A stretch of DNA of 64,000 nucleotides from Halolamina salifodinae (GCF_017874235.1 NZ_JAGGLC010000001.1:124001-188000), one strand, 5' to 3'. Shown: positions 1-8,449, counted from the stretch's first letter. Notes: generated by a model not told the origin, from the sequence alone. Translations and numbers: made by a program.

Positions 1-1
1 C

Positions 2-313
2 GACGCCGGGGCGTTCGGCGACGACGCGGACCAGCAGCATCTGGCTGTGTCGGCGCACACGCCGTACAACCGCTACCCGATCCCGCTGATGTCGCTCTCG
101 GCGACGGTGACTCGCGACGGCGAGACGGTGTTCGACGGCTACCTCAACGAGTGGCAGGACGGCGACCTCGGCATCCACTACGGCGCGCTGCTCGATACGG
201 TCAAGGAAGGCGACGAACTCACGATCACCGTCGACTCGCCGCCGCAGGTCTCGCGCCACGAGGGGTACGAGACCGCCTTTTTGAACATGTCCGACGCGAC
301 GCTAACGCTCTGA
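2..313 (+). CDS. C-terminal fragment of a secreted protein, possibly iron-transport associated
   Basis: The reading frame is open from the left window edge (frame beginning at base 2) to a TGA at 311-313, so only about the last 103 residues are visible. The visible part looks like a single beta-rich domain, with the signature HLAVSAHTPYNRYPIP near its start. Haloarchaeal secreted proteins with this kind of motif are related to the periplasmic iron-transport-associated (Tp34/P19-like) domain, where His and Met residues bind metal. That assignment is from memory of the family and is tentative. The N-terminus, any Tat signal and the lipobox lie outside the window. A GTG at 47 could be misread as a start but the frame clearly continues upstream of it. 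Confidence 0.6.
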   Translation, partial: DAGAFGDDADQQHLAVSAHTPYNRYPIPLMSLSATVTRDGETVFDGYLNEWQDGDLGIHYGALLDTVKEGDELTITVDSPPQVSRHEGYETAFLNMSDATLTL

Positions 314-350
314 GACGCCGCACTGACCATCGCCGACTGTTACCGGCGAG

Positions 351-1418
351 TCACTCCCCGTCGGTCCGGAGGTGGTGGAACACGTACGTCTGGGCGTAGC
401 CCGCGTAGGCGTCGGCGCCGCTCTCGCCGAACACCTCGTCGCGCTCCGGTAGGTCGCCACCCAGTTTCTCGCGGATGGCCCGCGAGGTTTCGGCGTAGTT
501 GCCGCCCTCGCAGTCGGGGAAGTAGTCGCCGATAGCGGTCTGGATCCACGTGTCCAGCGGGATGGCCTGCAGGTAGCCGAGCGCGAAGAGGGCGACGCAG
601 TCGGCCACCTTGTCGCCGACGCCGACGAACTGGGTGAGCGCGTCGCGAGCCTCCTCGTAGGGGAGGCCGCGTGCGTCAGCGGGATCTGCCTCGCCCGTGG
701 CGACCATCTCGGCGGTGCGCTGGACGTACGGCGCGCGGTAGCCCAGACTCAGGTCCCGCAGTTCCTCCTCGGTGGCGGCAGCGAGTGCCGCCGGAGTCGG
801 GTAGGAGTAGAGGGTACGGTCGCCCACTGCGACGGGGGTGCCATACGCCTCCCGGAGCGCGTTCTGCATCCCGAAGATCCGGCTCACCCGCATCTGTGCC
901 GAGCAGATAAACGTGATCAGGCAGGGAAACGGCGGGTCGCGCGGGAGCCGCATCCCGGGGTAGCGCTCGAACGCCCGCTGGAGTAGCGGGAGGTCGCCCG
1001 TGGCCTCGTAGATGGCTTCGAGGTCGTCGTCAAGGCGGAGCAGGTGCGTGAGAATCGCCTCCCCGTCGACTGATTCGGTGGGCTCGGCGGCGCCGGCGGC
1101 GTCCACGTCGGCGGGGACCGCGCCAGCCTCCCACTCCAACGTCCCGCCGTCGACGTGATCGGACTGCGTCCGATCGGCAGACGAGCGTCGCTCGTCGACG
1201 CCGCCGATCTGGCGGACGCGGACGACGGTCGGCAGGTCGGTGAGTCCCGGCGTCGGCGGGAGTACGGTCTCGTACCACGCGTCGCCGCCGTGGGCGGCCG
1301 ACTCGGCGTAGCCGTCGCCGTCGGCGCGCTCCCAGAGGTACGTCTGGCCGCTCTCCAGCGTCGACTGGAGGTCGAACGGTCCGGCAAGCGAGGCAACGTC
1401 GATGCGACCCGACTCCAT
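351..1418 (-). CDS. ogg: 8-oxoguanine DNA glycosylase (OGG1-type, HhH-GPD)
   Basis: 355 residues; base-excision repair enzyme that removes 8-oxoguanine and cleaves the strand by beta-lyase chemistry. The N-terminal OGG domain shows FDLQSTLESGQTYLW, and the C-terminal helix-hairpin-helix/GPD region shows VGVGDKVADCVALFALG followed by IPLDTW. By comparison with human OGG1 the Lys in GDKVADC is the Schiff-base nucleophile and the Asp in PLDTW the catalytic acid; both are present. The start at 1418 (ATG, MESGRIDV) is preferred over in-frame starts further upstream because the conserved domain begins just after it. Residues about 75-88, in a linker between the N-terminal domain and the catalytic part, are encoded by a hairpin element (1157-1196) not expected in the family. 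Confidence 0.88.
   Translation of the reverse strand: MESGRIDVASLAGPFDLQSTLESGQTYLWERADGDGYAESAAHGGDAWYETVLPPTPGLTDLPTVVRVRQIGGVDERRSSADRTQSDHVDGGTLEWEAGAVPADVDAAGAAEPTESVDGEAILTHLLRLDDDLEAIYEATGDLPLLQRAFERYPGMRLPRDPPFPCLITFICSAQMRVSRIFGMQNALREAYGTPVAVGDRTLYSYPTPAALAAATEEELRDLSLGYRAPYVQRTAEMVATGEADPADARGLPYEEARDALTQFVGVGDKVADCVALFALGYLQAIPLDTWIQTAIGDYFPDCEGGNYAETSRAIREKLGGDLPERDEVFGESGADAYAGYAQTYVFHHLRTDGE
1157..1196 (-). repeat. Intragenic two-hairpin element in ogg
   Basis: Two perfect hairpins lie in frame inside ogg. One has 8-bp arms (GATCGGAC / GTCCGATC, 1157-1164 and 1168-1175) with loop TGC. The other has 7-bp arms (GACGAGC / GCTCGTC, 1180-1186 and 1190-1196) with loop GTC. On the coding strand the linker between them reads CTGCCG, close to the CTGCCA in the NSUN-gene element and to CTGCCA following a GACGAG...CTCGTC stem in the DUF2797-gene element. 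It encodes roughly ERRSSADRTQSD. No direct target-site repeats are evident. Confidence 0.75.
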
Positions 1419-1886
1419 TACCCGAATTTCGGCGACGGGTGGGTTTCCCCGTTTCGATAGCGACCCCAGTCGCGGGGCGTGACCCGCGGGGACCTCCGTG
1501 TCGTCGCGAGGGAACTCATGCCCCGACTGTGCGACGTCGATCACCGCCGCAGCGGTTCGTTCCGCGCGCGGGTCGCGCGTCGCGGGGCAGCCACGAGAGC
1601 ACGAGGCGGAAACAGCCGAAGGCGGCGCCGAGAAACGTGCGTTTGGTCACTCGGTGGCGATCCGAACGGCCCCCTCAAAAGCCTCGCGACGGCTCAACCG
1701 CCGTACAGGCGGCGACCCGCGCCGTCGGCGACGGCGCCGGCAGCGGTCTGCATCGCGTGGCGCATCTCGGCGAAGGCGGCAGTGCGGCGTGTGGCGGTGT
1801 TCATGCCACCGGCTGACACGGGCGAGCCTTGAGTATCTTCGGGGGGTGTCACAACCGCTATGGGGCGGGCGCTCGGAGCCGAACCC
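1419..1886. other. 468-bp intergenic region with one weak small ORF
   Basis: This gap separates ogg from the MBL-fold gene. Six-frame reading shows mostly Arg-rich, low-quality frames typical of GC-rich non-coding DNA. The only frame with natural composition is the short minus-strand frame at 1694-1804, listed separately. I see no tRNA, tandem repeat or transposase remnant. The last about 80 bp should contain the promoter of the rightward MBL-fold gene. Confidence 0.5.
1694..1804 (-). CDS. Possible 36-residue small protein
   Basis: Small frame with an ATG at 1804 and a stop at 1694, encoding MNTATRRTAAFAEMRHAMQT followed by a Gly/Arg-rich tail ending RRLYGG. The composition (balanced Ala/Met/Thr with a predicted helix) is more protein-like than the surrounding frames, but there is no recognisable domain and no conserved neighbour. 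It lies alone between ogg and the MBL-fold gene. This could be chance; conservation of the frame in relatives would decide. Confidence 0.25.
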   Translation of the reverse strand: MNTATRRTAAFAEMRHAMQTAAGAVADGAGRRLYGG

Positions 1887-2720
1887 ATGATCACGAGCGA
1901 CTGGGGCGACTGGCTCCCGCGCGCAATCGACGCCGCGGACCCGGAGAGCGTGGCGGTCTGGTACCTCGGCTGCAACGGGTTCGTAGTCAAGGGCAGCAAC
2001 GGGACGACGCTGTTCGTCGACCCCTACCTCGGCACCGGCGACCCGCCGCGGACGGTGCGGATGATCCCGGTGCCGTTCGACCCCGCGGACGTCGTCGACG
2101 CCGAGGCGGTGTTCGCGACCCACGAGCACAGCGACCACGTCCACGGCGAGTCCCAGGCGCCGATCCTGGAGTCGACTGGCGCCCCGTTCGTCGCGCCGGA
2201 CGCCTCGCTCGCGGCCGCACGCGAGGACCAAGGTTGGGAGGATCGCTGGGACCTCACCGACGAGCAGTTCCGCGAGGTCAGCGAGGGCGACGTACTGGAG
2301 ATCGGGGAGTTCACCGTCCACGTCGTCGAGGTGAACGACCCCGACGCCGAACACCCAGTGGGTTACGTGTTCGAACACGACGAGGGCACCGTGTTCCACC
2401 CCGGCGATTCGCGCCCGGCCGACTCCTTCGCGGCGCTGGGCCGTGAGTTCGACATCGACCTGGGCATTCTCGCCTTCGGCACGGCGGGGATGATCCCGGA
2501 CAAGCAGACCCGCGAGCCGACGTACACGAAGTGGTACAACGACGAGGGCGAGGCCGTCGAAGCCGCCAGCGCGCTCCGACTCGACCGCCTGCTCCCGAGC
2601 CACTGGGACATGTGGAAGGGGCTCACGGCCGACCCGACTGCGCTTCACGAACACGTCGCGTCGTTCGAGCATCCGAAGCGGCTGGATCTGGTGGAAATCG
2701 GCGACCGCGTCGATCTCTGA
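1887..2720 (+). CDS. MBL-fold metal-dependent hydrolase (UlaG-like)
   Basis: 277 residues from the ATG at 1887 (MITSDWGDW); an upstream ATG at 1860 would add nine residues. The metallo-beta-lactamase fold is shown by the metal-binding motif THEHSDHVHG (HxHxDH type) at about residues 80-90, the downstream HPGDSRP that supplies a bridging Asp, and a late LLPSHWDMWK that supplies a further His. This arrangement is characteristic of the UlaG/L-ascorbate-6-phosphate-lactonase-like branch rather than the beta-lactamases. The substrate cannot be inferred. It is monocistronic, converging on the carbonic anhydrase gene 20 bp downstream. Confidence 0.8.
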   Translation: MITSDWGDWLPRAIDAADPESVAVWYLGCNGFVVKGSNGTTLFVDPYLGTGDPPRTVRMIPVPFDPADVVDAEAVFATHEHSDHVHGESQAPILESTGAPFVAPDASLAAAREDQGWEDRWDLTDEQFREVSEGDVLEIGEFTVHVVEVNDPDAEHPVGYVFEHDEGTVFHPGDSRPADSFAALGREFDIDLGILAFGTAGMIPDKQTREPTYTKWYNDEGEAVEAASALRLDRLLPSHWDMWKGLTADPTALHEHVASFEHPKRLDLVEIGDRVDL

Positions 2721-2740
2721 GGCCGTCCCGTTACTGTCGA

Positions 2741-3421
2741 TCAGTACGTCCAGCGACGCTGGACCCGCGAATCGATCTCCGGGTGGCGCTCCCGGAGTGC
2801 GTCGGGATCGGTCTCGCCGTCGACGTTGATCACGTGGACCTCGCCGCGCTTCCCGTCGTAGGCGTCCTGGAAGTCGTAGACCGCACCGACGGCCTGCACC
2901 GATTCGGGCACGTCCTCGCTCTCCATGAGGAACTCGACCTGGCGGTCGACGTTGTACTCCACGAGGTGGTTCACGGCGTCCTCGCGGGCCAGTTCGTCCG
3001 GCAGCAGATCGACGCCCGGTTCGAGTCCCGGCGCGAGCAGGTCGAGACAGTGTTCGATGCCCGGCGGCTCCGAACTGCCGTCGGTGAGTTTGTCGTACGT
3101 CGCCGTCACCGCGCCACAGCCCGTATGGCCGACGACGACGGCCACGTCGGTGTCGGTGTGGGCCAGCGGGTAGAGCACGTCGCCGGAGACGCGCGGCCCT
3201 TCCTCGGTGCGCTGGACGACGCGGTTGCCGATGTTGCCACAGCTGAACTGCCGCCCCGGCTCGTCGTTGCCCCAGAGGTGGTCCTGGAGCACCCGGGAGT
3301 CAGAACAGCAGACGGTGACCGCCTCGGGGTGCTGTTCGTGTTCGAGGCCGTCGAAGCGGTCGTCGAACGCGTCGGCGTGCCCGGCGTTACGGTCGAGCAT
3401 GGCGAGGAACGTCTCGTCCAT
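2741..3421 (-). CDS. Beta-class carbonic anhydrase
   Basis: 226 residues; catalyses reversible hydration of CO2 to bicarbonate. The beta-class zinc site is complete: CCSDSRV supplies Cys39 and the Asp41/Arg43 dyad, and GHTGCGA supplies His99 and Cys102. These are the standard Cys-Asp-His-Cys ligands. Length fits the family. The start at 3421 (MDETFLAML) is chosen because the homologous region begins there and upstream residues in the same frame are low-complexity. It converges with the MBL-fold gene and is divergent from the membrane protein at 3510, with an 88-bp shared upstream region. Confidence 0.9.
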   Translation of the reverse strand: MDETFLAMLDRNAGHADAFDDRFDGLEHEQHPEAVTVCCSDSRVLQDHLWGNDEPGRQFSCGNIGNRVVQRTEEGPRVSGDVLYPLAHTDTDVAVVVGHTGCGAVTATYDKLTDGSSEPPGIEHCLDLLAPGLEPGVDLLPDELAREDAVNHLVEYNVDRQVEFLMESEDVPESVQAVGAVYDFQDAYDGKRGEVHVINVDGETDPDALRERHPEIDSRVQRRWTY

Positions 3422-3509
3422 ACACCCACCCGCGGGCGCGTCCCGAATAGCTCCGACGGTCCCCGCCGGGGGCGAAACAGTTAGGCCATTGACCTGAGTA
3501 CGGACGTGC

Positions 3510-3998
3510 GTGGCAGACGGTCCCCGACAGCTGACCCGGGCCGTCGTCGCGCTCGTCGGCGCGACGGCCGTCGTCAGCGCCGAACTCGCCGGGCTCGCGC
3601 TCTCCACGCGGCTCTCCGTGGCCACCGCCGACGGCGCCCTCCCAGGCTCCGTCCCGCCGGTCCCGGTTCTCGCCGTCAGCGTCGCCGCCATCGGAACGGT
3701 CGTCGCCGTCCACCGGCACACGAGCGAAGGTAAGCGACTCACCGGGTCGGGCGCGGCACTGATCGTAATCGCCCCCGTCACCGCGTTCGGCGGCGGCTGT
3801 GGGTTCGCCGGCGGCGGCGTGACGATGTTCCGCAGCGGCGTCCGGCTAGCCGTCGCCGTCGGCGAGTGTGTGACGTTCTTCAACGGCGCCCTGCTGGTGC
3901 TCGGCTACGCGCTACTCGCGGCCGGGCTGTGGCTCGCGGCCGAGGAGCTACGGCTGCCGAACATCGCCGGTCTGCGGTCGCCGAAGCTCTCGGATTAG
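3510..3998 (+). CDS. Hypothetical membrane protein
   Basis: 162 residues with a GTG start. Four hydrophobic stretches are visible: about residues 10-30, 48-66, 80-108 (Gly/Ala-rich) and 120-145. This suggests a small integral membrane protein with both termini in the same compartment. I recognise no conserved catalytic motif. It ends in LRSPKLSD and overlaps the end of the convergent methylase gene by a few bases. Function unknown. Confidence 0.7.
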   Translation: MADGPRQLTRAVVALVGATAVVSAELAGLALSTRLSVATADGALPGSVPPVPVLAVSVAAIGTVVAVHRHTSEGKRLTGSGAALIVIAPVTAFGGGCGFAGGGVTMFRSGVRLAVAVGECVTFFNGALLVLGYALLAAGLWLAAEELRLPNIAGLRSPKLSD

Positions 3999-4615
3999 TC
4001 CCACGCGATCCGGAACAGTTCCACGTCGATCTCCTCGCGCTCGCGCTCGTGATGCTCGTAGAGCCGCGGCACCTCGAACGCCGCGGCGAACGCGTGGGTG
4101 ACCTCGCCGCCCTCGTCGGCGGCGAAGGACTCGACGAACGACTGGCTGCCGGCGTTGTGGATCGAGTAGGAGACCGAAGAAACGGACGCAGCGGTTTCGA
4201 GGAACGCCCGGTCGGCCCCCTCGTTGCCCGTCCGGGCGCCGAAGGGTGGGTTCGTGACGACCGTCGACACGGAATCCTCGGGCAGCGGCGCCCGGGTAGC
4301 GTCGCCACGCACCCAGTCAACCGGCGTCTCGGGTTCGACCGCGCGCTCGTTCTCGCGGGCGGTCGCGAGCGCGTCGGCGTCGCGTTCGAGGCCGAGCACG
4401 CGAGTGGGTGCGCGGCAGGCGGCCGCGAGCGCGAGCATGCCTGTCCCGGTGCCCAGATCGAGCACCGACCGACCCGCGATGTCGCCCTGTAGGTCGGCGA
4501 GGTGGAGAAGGTGTGCCGCCAGATCCGGCGGCGTCGGATACTGTTCGAGTTCGATGTCGGGGTCTGAGAACCCCGCGAGCCCGTGAAGTCGTTCAGCCAG
4601 CGCCCGCTTGCCCAT
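3995..4615 (-). CDS. METTL5-like SAM-dependent RNA/N6-adenine methyltransferase
   Basis: 206 residues. The N-terminal QYPTPPDLAAHLL segment, the SAM-binding motif VLDLGTGTGM (about 51-60) and the catalytic NPPFG tetrad region (about 122-126) identify the METTL5 branch of amino-methyltransferases. Family members methylate adenine N6 in small-subunit rRNA in eukaryotes; archaeal members are presumed to act on rRNA. Its ATG immediately follows the stop of the upstream gene at 4616, so the two are surely cotranscribed. Confidence 0.85.
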   Translation of the reverse strand: MGKRALAERLHGLAGFSDPDIELEQYPTPPDLAAHLLHLADLQGDIAGRSVLDLGTGTGMLALAAACRAPTRVLGLERDADALATARENERAVEPETPVDWVRGDATRAPLPEDSVSTVVTNPPFGARTGNEGADRAFLETAASVSSVSYSIHNAGSQSFVESFAADEGGEVTHAFAAAFEVPRLYEHHEREREEIDVELFRIAWD

Positions 4616-5011
4616 TCAGGCCGAAACGTCGAGGCCGTCGACCGAAAGGGTGACGCCTTCCCGACGGGCGCGCTCCTCGAGCGCCGAGAGCGCCGGGCGG
4701 ACCTTCTCGGCGTTGCTCAGGTCCTCGATTTCGACGCGGACGACGCCGACGCCGAGGAACGCGCCCGCGCGGACCAGATCCCGCAGGCGGTCGGCCTCCT
4801 CCTGCGTGGCGATGGAGCAGTCCTCGGAGAAGCAGGCCTCGACGGAGAGTTCCGCGGGCTGGTAGCCCTCAGCGGCGAGTTCCGCTTTCAGCTCTCGCAG
4901 GTACTCCGGCGCGGTCGTCGACAGCGACGACGCGGTGAGTTCGACGGGTTCGACGTTCGACGGGCGACAGGCCGCAACCGCGGTGTCGACTCGTGAGGGG
5001 CTCGTGCTCAT
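4616..5011 (-). CDS. Conserved haloarchaeal hypothetical protein upstream of the METTL5-like gene
   Basis: 131 residues from the ATG at 5011 (MSTSPSRVD). It contains two short alpha/beta-looking segments: VEACFSEDCSIATQEEADRL in the middle and LGVGVVRVEIEDLSN followed by an Arg/Glu-rich helix at the end. I cannot assign a family. Zero spacing to the downstream methyltransferase suggests coupled expression and perhaps a shared role in rRNA or tRNA modification; that is inference from position only. An in-frame ATG at 5038 exists but would add residues with no obvious conservation. Confidence 0.7.
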   Translation of the reverse strand: MSTSPSRVDTAVAACRPSNVEPVELTASSLSTTAPEYLRELKAELAAEGYQPAELSVEACFSEDCSIATQEEADRLRDLVRAGAFLGVGVVRVEIEDLSNAEKVRPALSALEERARREGVTLSVDGLDVSA

Positions 5012-5168
5012 ACACACCCATAGCCACTGGTTATTCAAAAAGCTTTCTCAATACGCAGTAGTAATCGCGCGTCGGCGGTGGCCGGCGCGGAGACGTGTCG
5101 GCCCGCCATCACCGCCCGAGAGCCACCCCGACGCCCGCTACCGGTTCGATTTGTGTTCCGATAGAGGA

Positions 5169-5209
5169 CGAAAAAAGCCTTATCTGTCGCGGTCACCAGA
5201 AACCTTTTA
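5169..5209 (+). promoter_or_regulatory. Probable core promoter of the TFB gene
   Basis: A run CGAAAAAAGCCTTAT (5169-5183) sits about 27-40 bp before the ATG at 5210, the position and composition expected for a BRE/TATA pair driving a leaderless haloarchaeal transcript. A second A/T-rich tract AACCTTTTAA abuts the ATG. No Shine-Dalgarno-like sequence is present. Confidence 0.45.
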
Positions 5210-6172
5210 ATGGAACGTCCGAGCCGGGAGCGACAGCGGGAGTCCGAATCCGAGGACGAGTCCGAGTCGGCCGAGGAGATACTTACCTGCCCGGAGTGTG
5301 GTTCCGACGAGGTCGTCACGGACGACGATCAGGGTGAACTCGTCTGTGACGACTGTGGGCTGGTGCTGGACGAGCGCCAGATCGACCGCGGGCCCGAGTG
5401 GCGCGCGTTCAACCACTCCGAGCGCCAGAGCAAGTCCCGCGTCGGGGCGCCGATCACGGAGACGATGCACGACCGCGGGCTGACGACGACCATCGACTGG
5501 AAGGACAAGGACGCCTACGGGCGCTCGCTCTCCTCCGAGAAGCGGAGCCAGATGCACCGTCTGCGCAAGTGGCAAGAGCGGATCCGGACGAAGGACGCCG
5601 GCGAGCGCAACCTCCAGTTCGCGCTCTCGGAGGTCGACCGGATGGCCTCCGCGCTGGGCGTCCCGCGCTCGGTCCGCGAGGTCGCGTCGGTGATCTATCG
5701 GCGCGCGCTCAACGAGGACCTGATCCGCGGGCGCTCCATCGAGGGCGTCGCCACCGCCGCGCTGTACGCCGCCTGCCGGCAGGAGGGGATCCCGCGCAGC
5801 CTCGACGAAGTCGCCGAGGTCTCTCGGGTGCCCCAGAAGGAGATCGGCCGCACGTACCGCTACATCTCCCAGGAGCTCGGGCTCGAGCTCAAGCCGGTCG
5901 ACCCCAAGCAGTTCGTCCCACGGTTCGCCTCCGAACTCGGCCTCAGCGAGGAGGTGCAGTCGAAGGCGACCGAGATCATCGACGTGTCGGCCGAACAGGG
6001 GCTGCTCTCGGGGAAATCCCCGACCGGCTTCGCCGCCGCGGCCATCTACGCCGCCTCGCTGCTCTGCAACGAGAAGAAGACCCAGCGCGAAGTCGCCGAC
6101 GTGGCCCAGGTGACGGAGGTTACTATCCGGAACCGCTACCAGGAACAGATCGAAGCGATGGGCTTCCGCTAG
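5210..6172 (+). CDS. tfb: Transcription initiation factor TFIIB (TFB)
   Basis: 320 residues; recruits RNA polymerase to TBP-bound promoters. An acidic N-terminal tail is followed by the zinc ribbon CPEC (27-30) and CDDC (46-49), then the B-reader/B-linker segment and two cyclin-like core repeats. The C-terminal repeat ends with the recognition helix [18 protein letters not shown], which contacts the BRE. Length is standard. Haloarchaea encode several TFB paralogues; which one this is cannot be told from the sequence alone. The N-terminal Ser/Glu-rich extension (residues 5-23) is the most variable part. Confidence 0.95.
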   Translation: MERPSRERQRESESEDESESAEEILTCPECGSDEVVTDDDQGELVCDDCGLVLDERQIDRGPEWRAFNHSERQSKSRVGAPITETMHDRGLTTTIDWKDKDAYGRSLSSEKRSQMHRLRKWQERIRTKDAGERNLQFALSEVDRMASALGVPRSVREVASVIYRRALNEDLIRGRSIEGVATAALYAACRQEGIPRSLDEVAEVSRVPQKEIGRTYRYISQELGLELKPVDPKQFVPRFASELGLSEEVQSKATEIIDVSAEQGLLSGKSPTGFAAAAIYAASLLCNEKKTQREVADVAQVTEVTIRNRYQEQIEAMGFR

Positions 6173-6213
6173 ACTCCCGCGGACGCTCGTTTTCTCGGCG
6201 CAGCGTTCTCGGT

Positions 6214-7977
6214 TCAGCCGCTCACGAACACGACCAGCCGTCGGTTCGTCAGCCCCGTGGTCACCTCGTAGCGCTCGTAGCCCGATAGCTGCCGGCTCAG
6301 CGTCGCAGCGTGAGCGGGTGACGTGACGACGACCGGCGGGGCTGGCTCGGCGACCGCAGCGGACGAGGCGACGCTCGCAGTCTCGGCGTCGGCGCGCTCG
6401 GCGTACCACGCGAACGGGAGGCGCGCAGCGAACGCCCCCCGGTCGGCTGCGGGCACGGGCGGGCGGTCCAGCGTCGCCTCGTCGGCGACCGCGAACTGCT
6501 CGCCGACGTAGAGCACGTCCGTCCCGCCGTTGGCGGTGATCGCGACCTCCATCGCGGCCACCACGTCGTGCAGGTCGGCGTCAGGCTGTGCGTAGCCCGG
6601 CAGCGAGTCGTCAGCCGCGGGCGCGTCGTACACCTCGCCGGCGACGACGGCGCCGGTGTGGATGCCGACCCCGGAGAGCAGCAGCACCGCCGCAGCCACC
6701 CGCGCGGCGTCGCCGGAACGCTCCGCGCTCCGGCTGGCGAACGAATCGCTGCGCGATTCGTCAACGTCGCCGGCGTCGACGGCCGCCGTCGCGTGGTTCC
6801 AGAGCGCTGCGAGGCCGACCGCTGCGGGCACGGCCGCGGGTGCGAGCACGTGGACCGCCACCCACGGCTCGCTCACCTCCGTCGCCATCGGGTAGATCAA
6901 CAGGCCCGCGCCGGCCCAGTAGGTGGCGAACGCGACCGCGGGTCGGGAGCGGCCGGCGTAGCGCTCGCGGAAGAACCCATAGACGGCGAGGCCGACAACC
7001 GGGAGCGCCGCCGCCACCAGCACCTCGACGTTGTCGGCGACAAAGGGGAGCAGCGCGTGGTCGTTGGCGTGCGTCGGCGGCGCGTGGCGGCCGAGCACCC
7101 GAACCGCGAGAAATCGCTCGAGGGCGCCGACCGTCCCCGCCTCGAGCGCGGAGAGCAGCGTCGCCGGCCGGGCGAGGTCGATCCAGCCCCGCGGGACGTA
7201 GAACACCAGCGCCACGCCGACGGCGACGAGGACCCCCCGGATCAGCGCGACCTGTCGGTCGACGAGCCACGAGACGACGTTGTGGGCGCGCTCCCGGACC
7301 GCGACCGGGTCGGTGCCGCGGATCCGCGCCTCGTCGACGGTGAGCACCGCCGCGAGCAGCCAGCAGATGATCGTCGCGAGCACGAACCCGGAGGTGGTGA
7401 GCGCCAGACCGAACGCCCCCGCGGCGGCGTAGAGCGAGCGGCGGTCGCCCCGGTGGCGCCAGCGCAGCGCGAAGCCGACGGCCACGAGCGAGAACGCGGC
7501 CAGCGGGAGGTCCCCGCGCAGCACACGGGAGTAGTAGAGTAGTGGCGGCGCCAGCGTGAGGAGGATGGCGAGCGAAACCGTCTCGGCGTCGGAGAGGCCG
7601 ATTCGTGGTGGATGTTCGGCAGCGTCGGAACGGGATGGTCGTCCCAAGTCCGCCGCGCCGTCGACGACCAGCGTCGCCCGGCGGAACAGCAGCGCGGCCA
7701 GTGGGAGCAGCCCACCCACGAGCGCGACGGGCACGCGCGCCGCGGCGTCGCTGGTCAGGCCCAGCGAGAACAGCCAACGGCCAACGACGTAGAGGAACGG
7801 CCCGCCCGCGACGGGGCGGTAGGCGTAGACGCCGGTGTCGAGCGAGCGCAGCGTCCAGTAGCCCACGCGGGCCTCGTCCCAGTGGAACGGCCGGGCCCCG
7901 AGGCCGAGAACGCGGGCCAGCACCGCGAGCGCCGTCAGCGCGAGGACGGCCCGCTCGATCCGGTCGAGTCGGCGCAT
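6214..7977 (-). CDS. agl23: Flippase activity-associated membrane protein Agl23-like (GT-C type)
   Basis: 587 residues with about ten hydrophobic segments. The first luminal loop carries FHWDEARVGYW (31-41), the Asp-Glu motif typical of GT-C-fold membrane glycosyltransferases acting on lipid-linked substrates. Haloarchaeal proteins of this type are annotated as flippase activity-associated Agl23, linked to N-glycosylation. The start at 7977 (MRRLDRIER) is followed directly by the first membrane helix. Residues about 406-422, in the loop VDESRSDSFASRSAERSGD, are encoded by a two-hairpin element (6712-6761). Another Ser/Arg-rich loop near 7600-7650 (LGRPSRSDAAEHPP) may be a decayed copy. No other glycosylation genes are adjacent. 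Confidence 0.75.
   Translation of the reverse strand: MRRLDRIERAVLALTALAVLARVLGLGARPFHWDEARVGYWTLRSLDTGVYAYRPVAGGPFLYVVGRWLFSLGLTSDAAARVPVALVGGLLPLAALLFRRATLVVDGAADLGRPSRSDAAEHPPRIGLSDAETVSLAILLTLAPPLLYYSRVLRGDLPLAAFSLVAVGFALRWRHRGDRRSLYAAAGAFGLALTTSGFVLATIICWLLAAVLTVDEARIRGTDPVAVRERAHNVVSWLVDRQVALIRGVLVAVGVALVFYVPRGWIDLARPATLLSALEAGTVGALERFLAVRVLGRHAPPTHANDHALLPFVADNVEVLVAAALPVVGLAVYGFFRERYAGRSRPAVAFATYWAGAGLLIYPMATEVSEPWVAVHVLAPAAVPAAVGLAALWNHATAAVDAGDVDESRSDSFASRSAERSGDAARVAAAVLLLSGVGIHTGAVVAGEVYDAPAADDSLPGYAQPDADLHDVVAAMEVAITANGGTDVLYVGEQFAVADEATLDRPPVPAADRGAFAARLPFAWYAERADAETASVASSAAVAEPAPPVVVTSPAHAATLSRQLSGYERYEVTTGLTNRRLVVFVSG
6712..6761 (-). repeat. Intragenic two-hairpin element in agl23
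   Basis: On the coding strand: a perfect 9-3-9 hairpin ACGAATCGC-GCA-GCGATTCGT (6761-6741), linker TCGCCA, then a 10-3-10 hairpin GCCGGAGCGC-GGA-GCGTTCCGGC (6734-6712) with one mismatch, followed by GACGCC. The junction GCCAGCCGGA is identical to that in the XPB-gene element (44955-44964) but is read in a different frame. It lies in an extramembrane loop. Confidence 0.8.
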
Positions 7978-8008
7978 GCTCGTCCCTGCCGCGCGCTGTG
8001 GCATGAAG

Positions 8009-8092
8009 GTTCGGAAGCGGCACCGCCGCGAGGGAACGTTCGGAAGCCGCACCGCCGCGAGGGAACGTTCGGAAGCCGCACCGCTGCGATCA
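8009..8092. repeat. 29-bp tandem repeat, about 2.9 copies
   Basis: Three head-to-tail copies begin at 8009, 8038 and 8067 with exact 29-bp spacing. The unit starts GTTCGGAAGC, contains CACCGCCGCGAGG and ends GGGAAC; copies differ by a few substitutions and the third decays after CACCGCTGCGA. The unit ends GTTC and GAAC are complementary, so each copy can fold. The array lies between the divergent starts of agl23 (7977) and the small protein at 8153, so it overlaps both promoter regions. Confidence 0.85.
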
Positions 8093-8152
8093 GCAGCTCG
8101 GCGACCCGCCCGCCTTCGGAACCCCCTTCCGCGCGAAGCCGTATCTCCGGCT

Positions 8153-8449
8153 ATGAGCGTGCTCGACTCCCTGCCGGATCGCCCGCTGACCGATGCCGAA
8201 CTCGCCTCGTTCAACCGTTCGGACGCGCTCGATATCGCCGTCGACGTGGCCGACCGCGATAGCCCCGACGACGGCGGGATCGTCGGCCTGCTGCTCGCGA
8301 CCGAGGACTGGGTGAAAGGGCTGGCGTACGACGACGTGGAGGGCGAGGGCTGGCGCGTCGTCGAGACGACGCCGCTGGGCGACGACGAGAACGAGCGCTA
8401 CGAGGGCATGCGGGCGGGCGAGGCCGCGGTACGGGACGCGCTCGACTGA
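8153..8449 (+). CDS. Conserved haloarchaeal hypothetical protein
   Basis: 98 residues from the ATG at 8153 (MSVLDSLPDRPLTDAELASF). Predicted as one small alpha/beta domain: an N-terminal helix, a LLLATEDWVKGLAYDDVEGE segment, and a C-terminal helix GMRAGEAAVRDALD. No catalytic motif is recognisable. It precedes uspA by 52 bp on the same strand, separated by a small stem-loop, so cotranscription is uncertain. Upstream lies the 29-bp tandem repeat array. Confidence 0.7.
   Translation: MSVLDSLPDRPLTDAELASFNRSDALDIAVDVADRDSPDDGGIVGLLLATEDWVKGLAYDDVEGEGWRVVETTPLGDDENERYEGMRAGEAAVRDALD

Noticed and set aside
1647-2672. A long minus-strand frame opposite the MBL-fold gene
   Set aside because: The plus strand shows the intact HxHxDH metallo-hydrolase motif; the opposite frame is low-complexity.
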